A stretch of 64,000 nt of DNA from Solibacillus sp. FSL W7-1464. GTDB taxonomy: Bacteria > Bacillota > Bacilli > Bacillales_A > Planococcaceae. Location of the stretch: positions 1,217,001-1,281,000 of the forward strand of contig NZ_JBBORC010000001.1 in the NCBI RefSeq assembly GCF_038004425.1. Direction: 5' to 3'. Both the position numbers and the translations under genes were made by a program. Below the pieces are notes generated by a model, which worked only from the letters and a program-made list of their open reading frames with translations, was not told the origin of the DNA and did no database searches. This document shows positions 42,546 to 51,705 of the stretch, one piece after another; the stretch's first letter is position 1, and each line of letters begins with the position of its first letter.

Positions 42546-43850
42546 ATGAGAATGGTAGATATTATTGAAAAAAAACGTAACGGCGAAGAATTGACAACAG
42601 CTGAAATTCGTTTCTTCGTAGAAGGATATACAGATGGTACGATTCCTGATTATCAGGCAAGTGCATTATGTATGGCGATTTACTTTCAGGATATGACAGA
42701 TCGTGAACGCGCGGATTTAACAATGGCAATGGTTGAGTCAGGTGACCAGATTGACCTTTCTGCAATTGCCGGTATAAAAGTAGACAAACACTCAACTGGC
42801 GGAGTCGGCGATACAACGACATTGCCTTTAGCTGCAATGGTAGCTGCTGTCGGAGTTCCGGTAGCAAAAATGAGTGGGCGTGGATTAGGGCACACAGGCG
42901 GTACGATCGACAAGCTTGAAGCGATTGAAGGCTTCCACGTTGAATTAACAAGTGAAGAGTTTTCGAAACAAGTAAACGAAATCGGAATGGCTGTTATCGG
43001 TCAATCAGGCAACTTGACACCGGCGGATAAAAAACTTTATGCGCTGCGTGACGTTACAGGAACGGTATCAAGCATTCCGCTAATTGCCGGTTCAATCATG
43101 TCGAAGAAAATCGCTGCAGGTGCGGACGCAATTGTTCTTGATGTAAAAACAGGTGACGGCGCATTTATGAAAACGGTTGAAGATTCAGTTAAACTGGCTG
43201 AAGCGATGGTGAAAATCGGGAATAACGTTGGACGTAAGACAATGGCGATTATTTCGGATATGAGTCAACCTTTAGGATATGCAATCGGAAATGCTCTTGA
43301 AGTTCAGGAAGCGATCGATACATTAAAAGGTAATGGTCCGGCCGATTTAAATGAACTATGCTATACATTAGGTTCTCAAATGGTTGTTGTTGGCGGAAAA
43401 GCAAACACAATCGAAGAAGCTCGAAAAATGCTGGAGGAAGTTGTAGCAAACGGAGCAGCATTGGAAGTACTGAAAAAATTTATCTCTGCTCAAGGCGGAG
43501 ATGCTTCAGTTGTTGATGATCCATCGCGTTTACCTCAGGCTAAATTCCAATTCGATGTACCTGCTAAACAGGCAGGCTATGTTTCAAAAATTGAAGCGGA
43601 TGATATCGGGACAGCAGCAATGCTTCTTGGCGCGGGTCGTGCAACGAAAGAATCTGAAATTGATTTAGCGGTAGGACTTGTCCTTCATAAAAAGGTAGGC
43701 GATCAAGTCGAAGTAGGCGAATCGCTTATGACAATCCATGCCAACACAGAAAATGTCGATGCAGTATTGGAAAAGATTTATACACATGTATACATTTCTG
43801 CAGAAAAAGTCGAAGCACCGAAATTAATCGAAGCAATTATTACACAATAA
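42546..43850 (+). CDS. pdp: Pyrimidine-nucleoside phosphorylase
   Basis: 434-residue thymidine/pyrimidine phosphorylase. Motifs: [23 protein letters not shown] (phosphate site, about 80-102), [20 protein letters not shown] (family signature, about 108-128), [21 protein letters not shown] (about 155-175), and a C-terminal alpha/beta domain. Starts 14 nt after deoB, so ribose-1-phosphate released here is passed to DeoB. Confidence 0.95.
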   Translation: MRMVDIIEKKRNGEELTTAEIRFFVEGYTDGTIPDYQASALCMAIYFQDMTDRERADLTMAMVESGDQIDLSAIAGIKVDKHSTGGVGDTTTLPLAAMVAAVGVPVAKMSGRGLGHTGGTIDKLEAIEGFHVELTSEEFSKQVNEIGMAVIGQSGNLTPADKKLYALRDVTGTVSSIPLIAGSIMSKKIAAGADAIVLDVKTGDGAFMKTVEDSVKLAEAMVKIGNNVGRKTMAIISDMSQPLGYAIGNALEVQEAIDTLKGNGPADLNELCYTLGSQMVVVGGKANTIEEARKMLEEVVANGAALEVLKKFISAQGGDASVVDDPSRLPQAKFQFDVPAKQAGYVSKIEADDIGTAAMLLGAGRATKESEIDLAVGLVLHKKVGDQVEVGESLMTIHANTENVDAVLEKIYTHVYISAEKVEAPKLIEAIITQ

Positions 43851-43860
43851 CAAAAATTAA

Positions 43861-43902
43861 GAATCTTTCGCAGTCCGGAATGGATTGCGGAAGATTTTTT
43901 TG
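43861..43902 (+). terminator. Intrinsic terminator after pdp
   Basis: AATCTTTCGCAGTCC and GGATTGCGGAAGATT form a stem followed by TTTTT. Confidence 0.88.
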
Positions 43903-44002
43903 TACTTTAAATATTTTACAAATATGTTAAAATAAGAAGTACATTACTGCTTTAAGTAATAAAAATTCTGTTTTATGAATATTTATAAGAAGAAGGGATA
44001 CT

Positions 44003-45775
44003 ATGAAAGTTAAATGGTCTGGAAGGTTTGAAGGCTATTCATTCGCCCATTTCAAAAAAGATTTGTTATCCGGGACGATTGTCGGGATTATTGCTGTACC
44101 GTTGGCGATGAGTTTTGCCATTGCTTCCGGGGTCAAACCGGAATACGGAATTTACACAGCGATTATCGCAGGGATATTGATTTCCTTATTCGGGGGTTCA
44201 AAGTTCCAAATCGGTGGTCCGACAGGTGCTTTCGTTCCGATTTTGCTCGGGGTAGTGCTCGTATACGGGTACGAAAACTTGCTTATCGCAGGTTTAATGG
44301 CAGGAATTTTGCTGCTGCTGATGGGGATTTTCAGGCTGGGTACACTGATTAAATTCATCCCAAGACCGGTTACTGTCGGTTTTACAGCAGGAATTGCCGT
44401 CATCATTTTTACAGGACAAATCGGAAATTTTTTAGGGTTAACAAATATGGAGCAGCATGAGAAGTTTCATATGAATGTTATTGAAATTGCTTCCAATTTA
44501 GGAACCGTTAATTTTTATAGTTTACTTGTTGCAATTATTAGTTTCACATTGATACTTTTGGCTCCGAAAGTTTTGCCGAAAGTGCCGGGTGCGCTTATTG
44601 GAATTATTGTATCGTCCGTTGTGACGGTTCTTTTTTTACAGGGGCATGTTGCAACAATTGGCTCCACTTATGGGGCAATACCGAACACATTGCCGGAATT
44701 CCACATTCCTGAAATTACATTAGAACGTATTTACATGCTCATCGGGCCGGCGTTTGTCATTGCAATGCTCGGCGGGATTGAATCACTGCTATCGGCGGTT
44801 GTTGCAGATGGTATGACGAACAGCAAACATAACAGTAATCGGGAGCTGATCGGGCAAGGGGTCGCAAACATAGTGACACCGTTTTTTGGAGGAATACCTG
44901 CAACAGGCGCGATTGCCCGAACGGCTACAAATATTAAATCCGGTGCTGTTTCACCAATGTCCGGGATAATCCATGGGTTCTTCGTTTTAATCACACTATT
45001 GCTGCTTGCACCATTTGCGGTACATATCCCACTTGCGAGTTTAGCGCCCGTACTCATGATGGTCGCATGGAATATGAGCGAACGTCACCATTTTGTACAC
45101 ATACTGAAATTGAAATCCGGGGATTCGCTTGTTTTATGCATAACATTTTTATTGACGGTATTTATGAGTTTAACGGTTGCCGTAATGGCCGGGCTCATTT
45201 TAGCGGTCATCCTTTTTGCGAAAAGTATGAGTGATAGCCTGACCGTTTCCAAAGTGTTGCCGAATCTGGAGAAGGCAAACGGAAAGTTGCAGTCTCACAT
45301 CGTATCGGATTTTCATGATTGTCCACAAATCAGTATTTATACAATAGAAGGTCCTCTATTTTTCGGCGCTGCTGAAAAATTTGAACAGACGCTGCAAATT
45401 ACAATACAGGAACGCCCGAAAGTGTTTATCCTTCGCATGCGAAAAGTACCGTATATCGATTCGACAGGGGAAGAATATTTCCGCAATATCCTTCAAAAAA
45501 TAAACTCCTATGGCGGTAAAGTTTTTGTCACGAATGTTCAGCCGGGATTGGAACAAATGCTTAAACGAAGCGGGTTGTATGATTTAATGGAATCGGAGCA
45601 TTTTTATCAAACGACAAGTGACGCAATTTCAGCGGCATGCCGGTATATCGAGGTAAATAAATGTATCGGATGCACCCACTATGCGTTTAAAGAGTGCCAA
45701 TTACTGTCAAATGGTATCCCGCTATCCGAGCAGGAAGTGCAGGCACAGAATAAATTAGCCGAAGCAACAATATAA
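44003..45775 (+). CDS. SulP family anion transporter with STAS domain
   Basis: 590-residue SLC26/SulP membrane protein with 12-14 hydrophobic segments (about 25-400). It includes GTIVGIIAVPLAMSFAIASG (about 25-44), FQIGGPTGAFVPILLG and PATGAIARTATNIKSGA (about 290-310). A STAS domain covers about 430-545 (DSTGEEYF). An extra C-terminal Cys motif CIGCTHYAFKEC follows (about 554-565). Substrate may be sulfate, bicarbonate or another anion; sequence does not decide. It sits where B. subtilis has dacF before spoIIA. Confidence 0.9.
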   Translation: MKVKWSGRFEGYSFAHFKKDLLSGTIVGIIAVPLAMSFAIASGVKPEYGIYTAIIAGILISLFGGSKFQIGGPTGAFVPILLGVVLVYGYENLLIAGLMAGILLLLMGIFRLGTLIKFIPRPVTVGFTAGIAVIIFTGQIGNFLGLTNMEQHEKFHMNVIEIASNLGTVNFYSLLVAIISFTLILLAPKVLPKVPGALIGIIVSSVVTVLFLQGHVATIGSTYGAIPNTLPEFHIPEITLERIYMLIGPAFVIAMLGGIESLLSAVVADGMTNSKHNSNRELIGQGVANIVTPFFGGIPATGAIARTATNIKSGAVSPMSGIIHGFFVLITLLLLAPFAVHIPLASLAPVLMMVAWNMSERHHFVHILKLKSGDSLVLCITFLLTVFMSLTVAVMAGLILAVILFAKSMSDSLTVSKVLPNLEKANGKLQSHIVSDFHDCPQISIYTIEGPLFFGAAEKFEQTLQITIQERPKVFILRMRKVPYIDSTGEEYFRNILQKINSYGGKVFVTNVQPGLEQMLKRSGLYDLMESEHFYQTTSDAISAACRYIEVNKCIGCTHYAFKECQLLSNGIPLSEQEVQAQNKLAEATI

Positions 45776-45807
45776 CAAGTATAAAATTCTGAAAAAGAAC
45801 AAAGAAT

Positions 45808-45853
45808 AAGAGACTGAATGGAAAGGTAAAACTTTCTGTTCGGTCTCTTTTTT
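45808..45853 (+). terminator. Intrinsic terminator after the SulP gene
   Basis: AGAGACTGAA..GAAAG pairs with CTTTC..TTCGGTCTCT, followed by TTTTT. Confidence 0.85.
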
Positions 45854-45909
45854 CATTTTAGGGATGATTAAAAATAGACCGCACTACCTATACTGATTTT
45901 AGTTGTCGC

Positions 45910-45931
45910 AGGAGCACTACTTTTAACGAAT
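45910..45931 (+). promoter_or_regulatory. Sigma-H type promoter of the spoIIA operon
   Basis: AGGAGCA at 45910 and AACGAATGA with GAAT at 45928 match the SigH -35 (AGGA) and -10 (GAAT) elements with 18 bp between AGGA and GAAT starts, 76 bp before spoIIAA. In B. subtilis spoIIA is a SigH and Spo0A target. Confidence 0.65.
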
Positions 45932-46006
45932 GAACACTAGTTTTGTCAGCTAGATAGGATTCTTTCTGAACTTGCCGAATTTGCATGCAAGAAGGAGGCG
46001 ATGTAG

Positions 46007-46369
46007 GTGAACTTTAATTTAACGATGTATCCGAATGATGTATTAATTGTCCAACTATTTGGCGAACTGGATCATCATGAGACAGAAAAAGTGAGAACAC
46101 ATATATCGAAAGCTATTTTACAAGGAAATGTAAAATTACTCGTTTGGAATCTAGAGCATTTGCATTTTATGGACAGTTCCGGAATTGGGTTAGTGCTTGG
46201 CAGAATGCGAGAACTCCGAGCTGTCGATGGACAAACGATTTTGTTAAATCCGTCAAAAACGATGCAGAAAATATTCCAGTATTCCGGTTTAGGAAATCTC
46301 ATACAATTTGCATCTGAACAGCAAGTTATTTCACACAGCGAGGGGGATTGTCAATGGATAACGAAATGA
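46007..46369 (+). CDS. spoIIAA: Anti-sigma F factor antagonist
   Basis: 120-residue STAS-domain protein. FGELDHHETEKVR near residue 24 and the phosphorylatable Ser in FMDSSGIGLVLGRM (about 57) match SpoIIAA. Unphosphorylated, it pulls SpoIIAB from SigF in the forespore. GTG start behind AAGGAGGCGATGTAG. It overlaps the start of spoIIAB. Confidence 0.94.
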   Translation: MNFNLTMYPNDVLIVQLFGELDHHETEKVRTHISKAILQGNVKLLVWNLEHLHFMDSSGIGLVLGRMRELRAVDGQTILLNPSKTMQKIFQYSGLGNLIQFASEQQVISHSEGDCQWITK

Positions 46370-46794
46370 CGCTAACTTTTTTGGCGCGCAGTGAAAATGA
46401 AGGGTTGGCCCGTATTGCAGTTACAAGCTTTATGGCGCAACTCGATCCGACAATTGAAGAGCTATCGGAATGTAAAACAATCGTATCGGAAGCTGTATCG
46501 AATGCCATTATTCATGGTTATGCCGATAACCCGCATGGCATTATTACGGTTTATGCGGTTCGTTACGGCTCGGAAGTAAGTGTGACAATTAAAGATGAAG
46601 GTTGCGGAATTGAAGATATTGAACAGGCACGCGAGCCATTATTTACAACGAAACCGGAGCTTGAACGTTCCGGAATGGGCTTTACAATCATGGAAAGTTT
46701 TTCTGATTTCCTGCAAGTGGAATCCGTACTAGGAAAAGGTACAGTCGTAACATTCACAAAACAAATTTTGCCAATAGGGACACTCGTGACATAA
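46354..46794 (+). CDS. spoIIAB: Anti-sigma F factor (serine kinase)
   Basis: 146-residue GHKL-type kinase: SEAVSNAIIHGYADN (N box, about 43-57), IKDEGCGIED (G1, about 80) and ELERSGMGFTIMESF (G2, about 105). It phosphorylates SpoIIAA and sequesters SigF. The ATG 7 nt after AGGGGG is preferred over a TTG at 46348, and the resulting MDNEMTL aligns with the B. subtilis MKNEMHL start. Confidence 0.95.
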   Translation: MDNEMTLTFLARSENEGLARIAVTSFMAQLDPTIEELSECKTIVSEAVSNAIIHGYADNPHGIITVYAVRYGSEVSVTIKDEGCGIEDIEQAREPLFTTKPELERSGMGFTIMESFSDFLQVESVLGKGTVVTFTKQILPIGTLVT

Positions 46795-46806
46795 CGAAAT
46801 AAGGGG

Positions 46807-47574
46807 ATGGGGAACATCGAGCAGTCATCTGAAACGTTATTAACGCAAGCTTATATGCGTGAACTAATCGCCAAGTCACAACAAGGTGATCAAGTTGCGA
46901 GAAAAACGATGATTGAAGGAAATACTAGACTTGTTTGGTCTATCGTTCAACGTTTTGCTTCTAGGGGCGTTGAACTGGAAGATTTGTTTCAAATTGGCTG
47001 TATTGGCTTAATGAAATCGGTTGATAAATTCGACTTGTCCTATGAAGTGAAATTTTCCACATATGCAGTGCCGATGATTATTGGGGAGATTCAACGTTTT
47101 TTAAGAGATGACGGTATGGTAAAGGTAAGTCGTTCTATCCGGGAATTGAATTACAAAATTCGTCATGCGACCGATGACTATTTAAAAACGAATGAAAAAC
47201 CTCCATCTGTTGCACAATTGGCGGAAATCTTGCAGGTTTCACAAGAAGATATTTTATTGGCAACAGATGCGATGCGGGATCCGGCAAGTTTGCACGATCA
47301 GCTCTTTGAAAATGATGGAGATTCCATTACATTAATGGACCAGATGCGGGACGATAAGTCCGAGCTCGCATTTGATTATGTTCCATTGAAAGACATGTTG
47401 AAGAGACTAGGGAAGCGGGAACAATCGATCATTTATTTCCGCTATTATCTGGATTTAACCCAAACGGAAATCGCCGATCGTCTCGGTATCTCACAAGTAC
47501 AAGTATCACGATTGGAAAAGAAAATACTAGCCCAGTTGAAATCATGGATGGATCAGTCTACATTAAGCAGATAG
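46807..47574 (+). CDS. sigF: RNA polymerase sigma factor SigF (SpoIIAC)
   Basis: 255-residue forespore sigma factor. Region 2: NTRLVWSIVQRFASRGVELEDLFQIGCIGLMKSVDKFDLSYEVKFSTYAVPMIIGEIQRFLRDDG (about 38-102) is nearly the B. subtilis sequence; region 4 HTH is LTQTEIADRLGISQVQVSRLEKKIL (about 220-244). The ribosome site is odd: AAGGGG directly touches the ATG at 46807, leaving no spacer, and the next in-frame ATG (46855) has none either. Reinitiation after the spoIIAB stop 12 nt upstream may help. Confidence 0.95.
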   Translation: MGNIEQSSETLLTQAYMRELIAKSQQGDQVARKTMIEGNTRLVWSIVQRFASRGVELEDLFQIGCIGLMKSVDKFDLSYEVKFSTYAVPMIIGEIQRFLRDDGMVKVSRSIRELNYKIRHATDDYLKTNEKPPSVAQLAEILQVSQEDILLATDAMRDPASLHDQLFENDGDSITLMDQMRDDKSELAFDYVPLKDMLKRLGKREQSIIYFRYYLDLTQTEIADRLGISQVQVSRLEKKILAQLKSWMDQSTLSR

Positions 47575-47635
47575 GTTAAGCGACCCGCTATTACTCCATG
47601 GTGTTTTAGACTAAATATGAATAAGCGGTGAAAAA

Positions 47636-49081
47636 ATGACAAATCAGCTTTTTACATCAATGAAAATTGCAGAAGGCTACTTCAATTCGCAATTTGAACC
47701 AGAAAAGAACTTTGATTTATGTATTAAGGAAATTACGATAAAGAATTTACCGACATTAACGGTATATGTGAGCGGTCTTATCAATGGGGACAGTCTGACG
47801 GAAATACTCTCTGATCTACAACGGGACAATGATGATGAAGAAATACTGGATGAACAGGACTATTTTCACGCCCACTTCAACTTCTTCGGAGTAGATTTAG
47901 CATCATCGATTGATGACTTTATGCTCGGAGTTTTAAGTGGCCGAGTCGGCTTTGTCACGAAGAGCGGTTATTGTTATTTGGCGGAATTCCGGAATTACCC
48001 GGGACGTAATCCGGAAGAACCGGATAATGAAAAGGTTATTCGTGGTTCGCGGGATGGTTTTGCTGAAAATATTATTTTGAATACGGCATTGATTCGTCGT
48101 CGGATTCGAAGTGAAAAGCTGCGTTTTCATATGCATCATGTAACGACGTATGGACAAACCGATATCGTTCTTTCGTATCTGAGTGATCTAGTAAATGATA
48201 ACCATTTGAAATGGATTATTGAAAGGCTTCAGGAAATTGATCATGATGGGTTAACGATGAGTGACAAATCGCTGGAGGAATGGCTGTTTAAGCAAAAATA
48301 TCATCCGTTGCCGTTTGTCCGCTATACGGAGCGGCCGGATATTGTAGCTGCCCATATTTTAGAAGGACACATCGCGATTATGGTCGATACGTCACCTTCT
48401 GTCATGCTCGTCCCTGTCACCATGTTCCATTTGCTGCAGCATGCGGAAGAATACCGGCAGGCACCGTTAGTCGGGACAATAATGCGGTTCCTGCGTTTTG
48501 GAGCAGTAATTTTAAGCTTTCTTTTACTCCCATTCTGGTATTTAATCGTTACACATCCGGAGCTGCTCCCCGATAAGCTGGCGTTTATCGGAATAAATGA
48601 GAAAGGTGAAATTCCTATATTCCTGCAAATATTATTTGCGGATATCGGGATTGAATATTTGCGAATCGCTGCGATTCATACACCGACCCCGTTATCGACC
48701 GCAATGGGATTAATCGCCGGTATTATCATCGGTCAAATTGCGATCGATGTGGGACTATTTTCAAGTGAAATCGTATTATATACTGCGATTACCGCAATTT
48801 TTACATTTGCGATTCCAAACTACGAATTGAGTATTTCGGTGAAAGTGTTCCGTTTAGTTCTATTAAGCGCAACAGCGTTATTTGGAATTAATGGATTCTT
48901 TATTGGGGCATTCCTGATTTTCACTTATTTATGTTCAATAAAACCGATGGATGTGCCGTATTTATGGCCGCTTGTGCCGTTCTTCCCGAAAGCATTCGCT
49001 CGAGTTGTTATTCGAACACCGATGTCGGAAGATGCACCAAGGCCATTTATCGTGAACGCAAAAAAGCGAAAACGTGTATAA
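47636..49081 (+). CDS. spoVAF: Stage V sporulation protein AF (GerA-family)
   Basis: 481-residue membrane protein of the GerAA/SpoVAF family: soluble N-terminal domain (about 1-280, with GSRDGFAENIILNTALIRRRIRS near 138-160 and GHIAIMVDTSPSVMLVP near 245) and five or so membrane segments (about 290-450). The C-terminal PHPFAR-like FFPKAFARVVIRTP ending is typical. In B. subtilis it closes the spoVA operon; here it directly follows sigF, with spoVAA to spoVAE missing. It modulates spore germination. Confidence 0.9.
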   Translation: MTNQLFTSMKIAEGYFNSQFEPEKNFDLCIKEITIKNLPTLTVYVSGLINGDSLTEILSDLQRDNDDEEILDEQDYFHAHFNFFGVDLASSIDDFMLGVLSGRVGFVTKSGYCYLAEFRNYPGRNPEEPDNEKVIRGSRDGFAENIILNTALIRRRIRSEKLRFHMHHVTTYGQTDIVLSYLSDLVNDNHLKWIIERLQEIDHDGLTMSDKSLEEWLFKQKYHPLPFVRYTERPDIVAAHILEGHIAIMVDTSPSVMLVPVTMFHLLQHAEEYRQAPLVGTIMRFLRFGAVILSFLLLPFWYLIVTHPELLPDKLAFIGINEKGEIPIFLQILFADIGIEYLRIAAIHTPTPLSTAMGLIAGIIIGQIAIDVGLFSSEIVLYTAITAIFTFAIPNYELSISVKVFRLVLLSATALFGINGFFIGAFLIFTYLCSIKPMDVPYLWPLVPFFPKAFARVVIRTPMSEDAPRPFIVNAKKRKRV

Positions 49082-49098
49082 ACATGAATTGCATCACT

Positions 49099-49128
49099 TT
49101 GACACCTATGTTAAAGTTCTCATATAAT
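49099..49128 (+). promoter_or_regulatory. Sigma-A promoter of lysA
   Basis: TTGACA, 18-nt spacer, TATAAT, 57 bp before the lysA start, so lysA need not depend on the sporulation genes upstream. Confidence 0.75.
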
Positions 49129-49184
49129 ATTTTGTGATTTTTGAGAATATTAGCGAGGATTAGCTAAAGTCAGGGGAGAATACG

Positions 49185-50504
49185 ATGCATTTATATGGAA
49201 CACAGCAAATTAATGAACTCGGTCATTTAACAATTGGCGGGGTAGATACAATTGAGTTAGCAAAACAATACGGAACACCGTTATTTGTTTATGATACAGC
49301 GTTAATTCGTAAACGTTCACGCGGTTTTATCAATACATTTGAACAATTAGGCGTCAAGGCGCAAGTTGCCTATGCATCTAAAGCGTTCGCATGTGTTGCG
49401 GCATATCAGTTGGCTGCACAGGAAAACCTGTCGCTGGATGTAGTATCGGGCGGAGAGCTATATACAGCGATTAAAGCTGGATTCCCGGCAGATCGCATTC
49501 ATTTCCATGGCAATAATAAATCGGTTGCCGAACTTGAATTGGCGTTTGAAACAGGAATCGGTTGTATTGTAGTCGATAACTTTTACGAGATTTCGTTAAT
49601 TAAAGAAATCGCACAGCAGAAAAATCAGCAAATGAAAATTTTATTGCGTGTAACACCAGGTGTTGAAGCGCATACACATGATTTTATTACAACGGGTCAA
49701 GCAGATTCGAAATTCGGCTTTGACTTAAATAATGGACAGGCTGATGAGGCATTTAAGCAAGTAGTAAACGATGAACAGATCGAGCTATTAGGTTTACATT
49801 GCCACATCGGCTCTCAAATTTTTGAAACAGAAGGCTTTAGTTTGGCAGCGGGCAAAGTAATGCAAAAAATGGGTGAATGGAAAGAACAGCATGGTTTTGC
49901 TGCACAAGTACTAAACCTGGGCGGGGGCTTCGGAATACGTTATACTGAAGAGGACAAACCTCTGGAACCTCATGAATATGTTGCGGATATGATTCGAACA
50001 GTTCAGGATGAAAGTAAAAAGCTGAATTTAGCGATGCCGGAAATTTGGATTGAGCCAGGCCGTTCATTAGTTGGCGATGCAGGTACATCACTGTACACAA
50101 TCGGTTCTCAGAAAACAGTACCAAATGTGCGTGAATATATTGCGGTTGATGGCGGAATGAGTGATAATATCCGTCCAGCACTTTACGATGCAAAATATGA
50201 AGCGATTATTGCCAATAAAGCAAATGACCCGAAAACAAGTACATACACTGTTGCAGGTAAGCTATGTGAGTCAGGAGATAAGTTAATTATTGATGCGTCT
50301 TTGCAAAATGCACATACCGGTGATATTTTAGCGATGTTCTGTACAGGGGCATACGGTTACTCGATGGCATCAAACTATAACCGTGTTCCAAGACCGGCCG
50401 TTGTATTCGTTGAAAATGGAGAGCACCAATTAGCGATCAAACGTGAAAGTTATGAAGATTTAGTGACAAATGATTTGCCGTTAACATTAACAAAGGGTGA
50501 ATAG
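49185..50504 (+). CDS. lysA: Diaminopimelate decarboxylase
   Basis: 439-residue PLP fold-type III enzyme, last step of lysine synthesis. Motifs: PLP-Lys in VAYASKAFAC (about 61-70), SGGELYTAIKAGFP (about 86), LHCHIGSQIFE (about 204-214), NLGGGFGI (about 246), IEPGRSLVG (about 289) and GKLCESGDKL (about 357, substrate Cys). Order spoVAF-lysA is as in B. subtilis. Confidence 0.96.
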   Translation: MHLYGTQQINELGHLTIGGVDTIELAKQYGTPLFVYDTALIRKRSRGFINTFEQLGVKAQVAYASKAFACVAAYQLAAQENLSLDVVSGGELYTAIKAGFPADRIHFHGNNKSVAELELAFETGIGCIVVDNFYEISLIKEIAQQKNQQMKILLRVTPGVEAHTHDFITTGQADSKFGFDLNNGQADEAFKQVVNDEQIELLGLHCHIGSQIFETEGFSLAAGKVMQKMGEWKEQHGFAAQVLNLGGGFGIRYTEEDKPLEPHEYVADMIRTVQDESKKLNLAMPEIWIEPGRSLVGDAGTSLYTIGSQKTVPNVREYIAVDGGMSDNIRPALYDAKYEAIIANKANDPKTSTYTVAGKLCESGDKLIIDASLQNAHTGDILAMFCTGAYGYSMASNYNRVPRPAVVFVENGEHQLAIKRESYEDLVTNDLPLTLTKGE

Positions 50505-50507
50505 TCG

Positions 50508-50621
50508 TTGAAATTATCCAAGCAAGCTAAATGGGGTATCGGTCTATTAATTGGAATTGTGATTTGGTCGCTGTTGTTTATTTACATTATTAGTCCGCTA
50601 ATTTACAAATTTTCAAACTGA
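50508..50621 (+). CDS. 37-residue single-pass membrane peptide
   Basis: A short frame starting with TTG 3 nt after the lysA stop, preceded by AAGGGTGA inside the lysA end. The peptide has a basic N-terminus (KLSKQAKWG) and one hydrophobic segment (about 10-31, GIGLLIGIVIWSLLFIYIIS), ending in KFSN. The composition, ribosome site and lysA spacing support a real small protein. I do not recognise a family. Confidence 0.6.
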   Translation: MKLSKQAKWGIGLLIGIVIWSLLFIYIISPLIYKFSN

Positions 50622-50698
50622 ACGTTGGAAAATTGTGTTATTGCATTTCGGTCAAACTTTTGATAGGATGTGCAATGGTAGAATTGAGGGAATGTAAA

Positions 50699-51058
50699 AT
50701 GTTAGTTCGATATAAAAAAGCACTTGAAAAAATTGCAATGGGATTAATTTCGTTAATGCCACAAGAAAAAGACATTAAACGCTTAATGGAAACCATTCAA
50801 CAATATGAACAAAATGAAAATTGGACACTCTTCTTATGGAAAGATGGGGAAGAATATGTAGGGGCTATAGGGATTGCTGAAGAGAATGATACGGCAATCG
50901 TTCAGCATATTACAGTTATCCCGTCGTATCGCGGTGAAGGTGTCGCATTAAAAATGCTGCATGAACTGCAGAATATGGGATATGTGCATATTCAAGCGAA
51001 TGAAGATACAAGTGCATTTGTCCAAAAATGTATACCTATATTAAAAGAAGTCGACTAA
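50699..51058 (+). CDS. ribT: RibT-like GNAT acetyltransferase
   Basis: 119-residue GNAT protein. MLVRYKKALEKIAMGLISLMPQEKDIKRL at the start and VQHITVIPSYRGEGVALKMLHEL with the acetyl-CoA loop RGEGVA (about 80) match B. subtilis RibT, found at the end of the rib operon. Here no ribDEAH genes precede it, so ribT is separated from riboflavin synthesis genes. Start at the ATG after GAGGGAATGTAAA. Substrate unknown. Confidence 0.85.
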   Translation: MLVRYKKALEKIAMGLISLMPQEKDIKRLMETIQQYEQNENWTLFLWKDGEEYVGAIGIAEENDTAIVQHITVIPSYRGEGVALKMLHELQNMGYVHIQANEDTSAFVQKCIPILKEVD

Positions 51059-51059
51059 A

Positions 51060-51560
51060 TTACTGTCGACTTCTTTTTTTAAATTCTCTGGCTTCCAGTA
51101 TTTCTGTCCGGTCCCGAAGCATATGTTTATTGAATAGAAAGTGTGAATCCATAATAGGAATCGCCTTTATTCTCTGTTGTACGATCTCTTGCAAATGCTG
51201 GTTGGTAATAGGCAGTGGAAAGTGTGCAAATGGTTCTTTATCCTGCATTTTTCGGAGCAGGTTCCTCATTAGATGAAGCAGTTGATCTACATCAATATAC
51301 TCGAAAAATTCACTGCTGCGGTTGAGCTCAAAGTTAACAACCGCTTTTTCCATTATGCGTGCAGCGCCGGTTACATTTGCCCGCCGAAAGTGGTACATAC
51401 CTGTCGCAAGCTGGACATAACCTACTAACGGATGGAGCTTTTCTTTTGGTGCAATTTCCTTCCAATATTCTTCTAAAACTTCATGGCATTCAAAATAGTC
51501 ATTATTGCCGTTAAAATAAGCGCAATAATTGATAAATAGTGGATGAAACAAAGGATGCAT
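51060..51560 (-). CDS. ypuF: DUF309 protein (YpuF-like)
   Basis: 166-residue helical protein with the DUF309 signature FNGNNDYFECHEVLEEYWKE (about 16-35) and LVGYVQLATGMYHFRRAN (about 44-61). It lies between ribT and scpA as in B. subtilis but on the opposite strand, its end meeting the ribT stop with a single nucleotide between. No obvious terminator separates them; the shared end sequence is GTCGACTT on one side and its inverse AAGTCGAC on the other, a short stem. Function unknown. Confidence 0.85.
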   Translation of the reverse strand: MHPLFHPLFINYCAYFNGNNDYFECHEVLEEYWKEIAPKEKLHPLVGYVQLATGMYHFRRANVTGAARIMEKAVVNFELNRSSEFFEYIDVDQLLHLMRNLLRKMQDKEPFAHFPLPITNQHLQEIVQQRIKAIPIMDSHFLFNKHMLRDRTEILEAREFKKRSRQ

Positions 51561-51705
51561 TGTTGTCCCCTTTCCTCTATACTAATTAGACAGGTTCTGC
51601 TGTATTTTGTTGAATTTTGACGAATAAGGCAACTGGCAAAACGTAAAATAATCATAGCGAATCAGGTGCTAATGATAATTTCCGAATAACGATAGGTGGT
51701 ATTTT

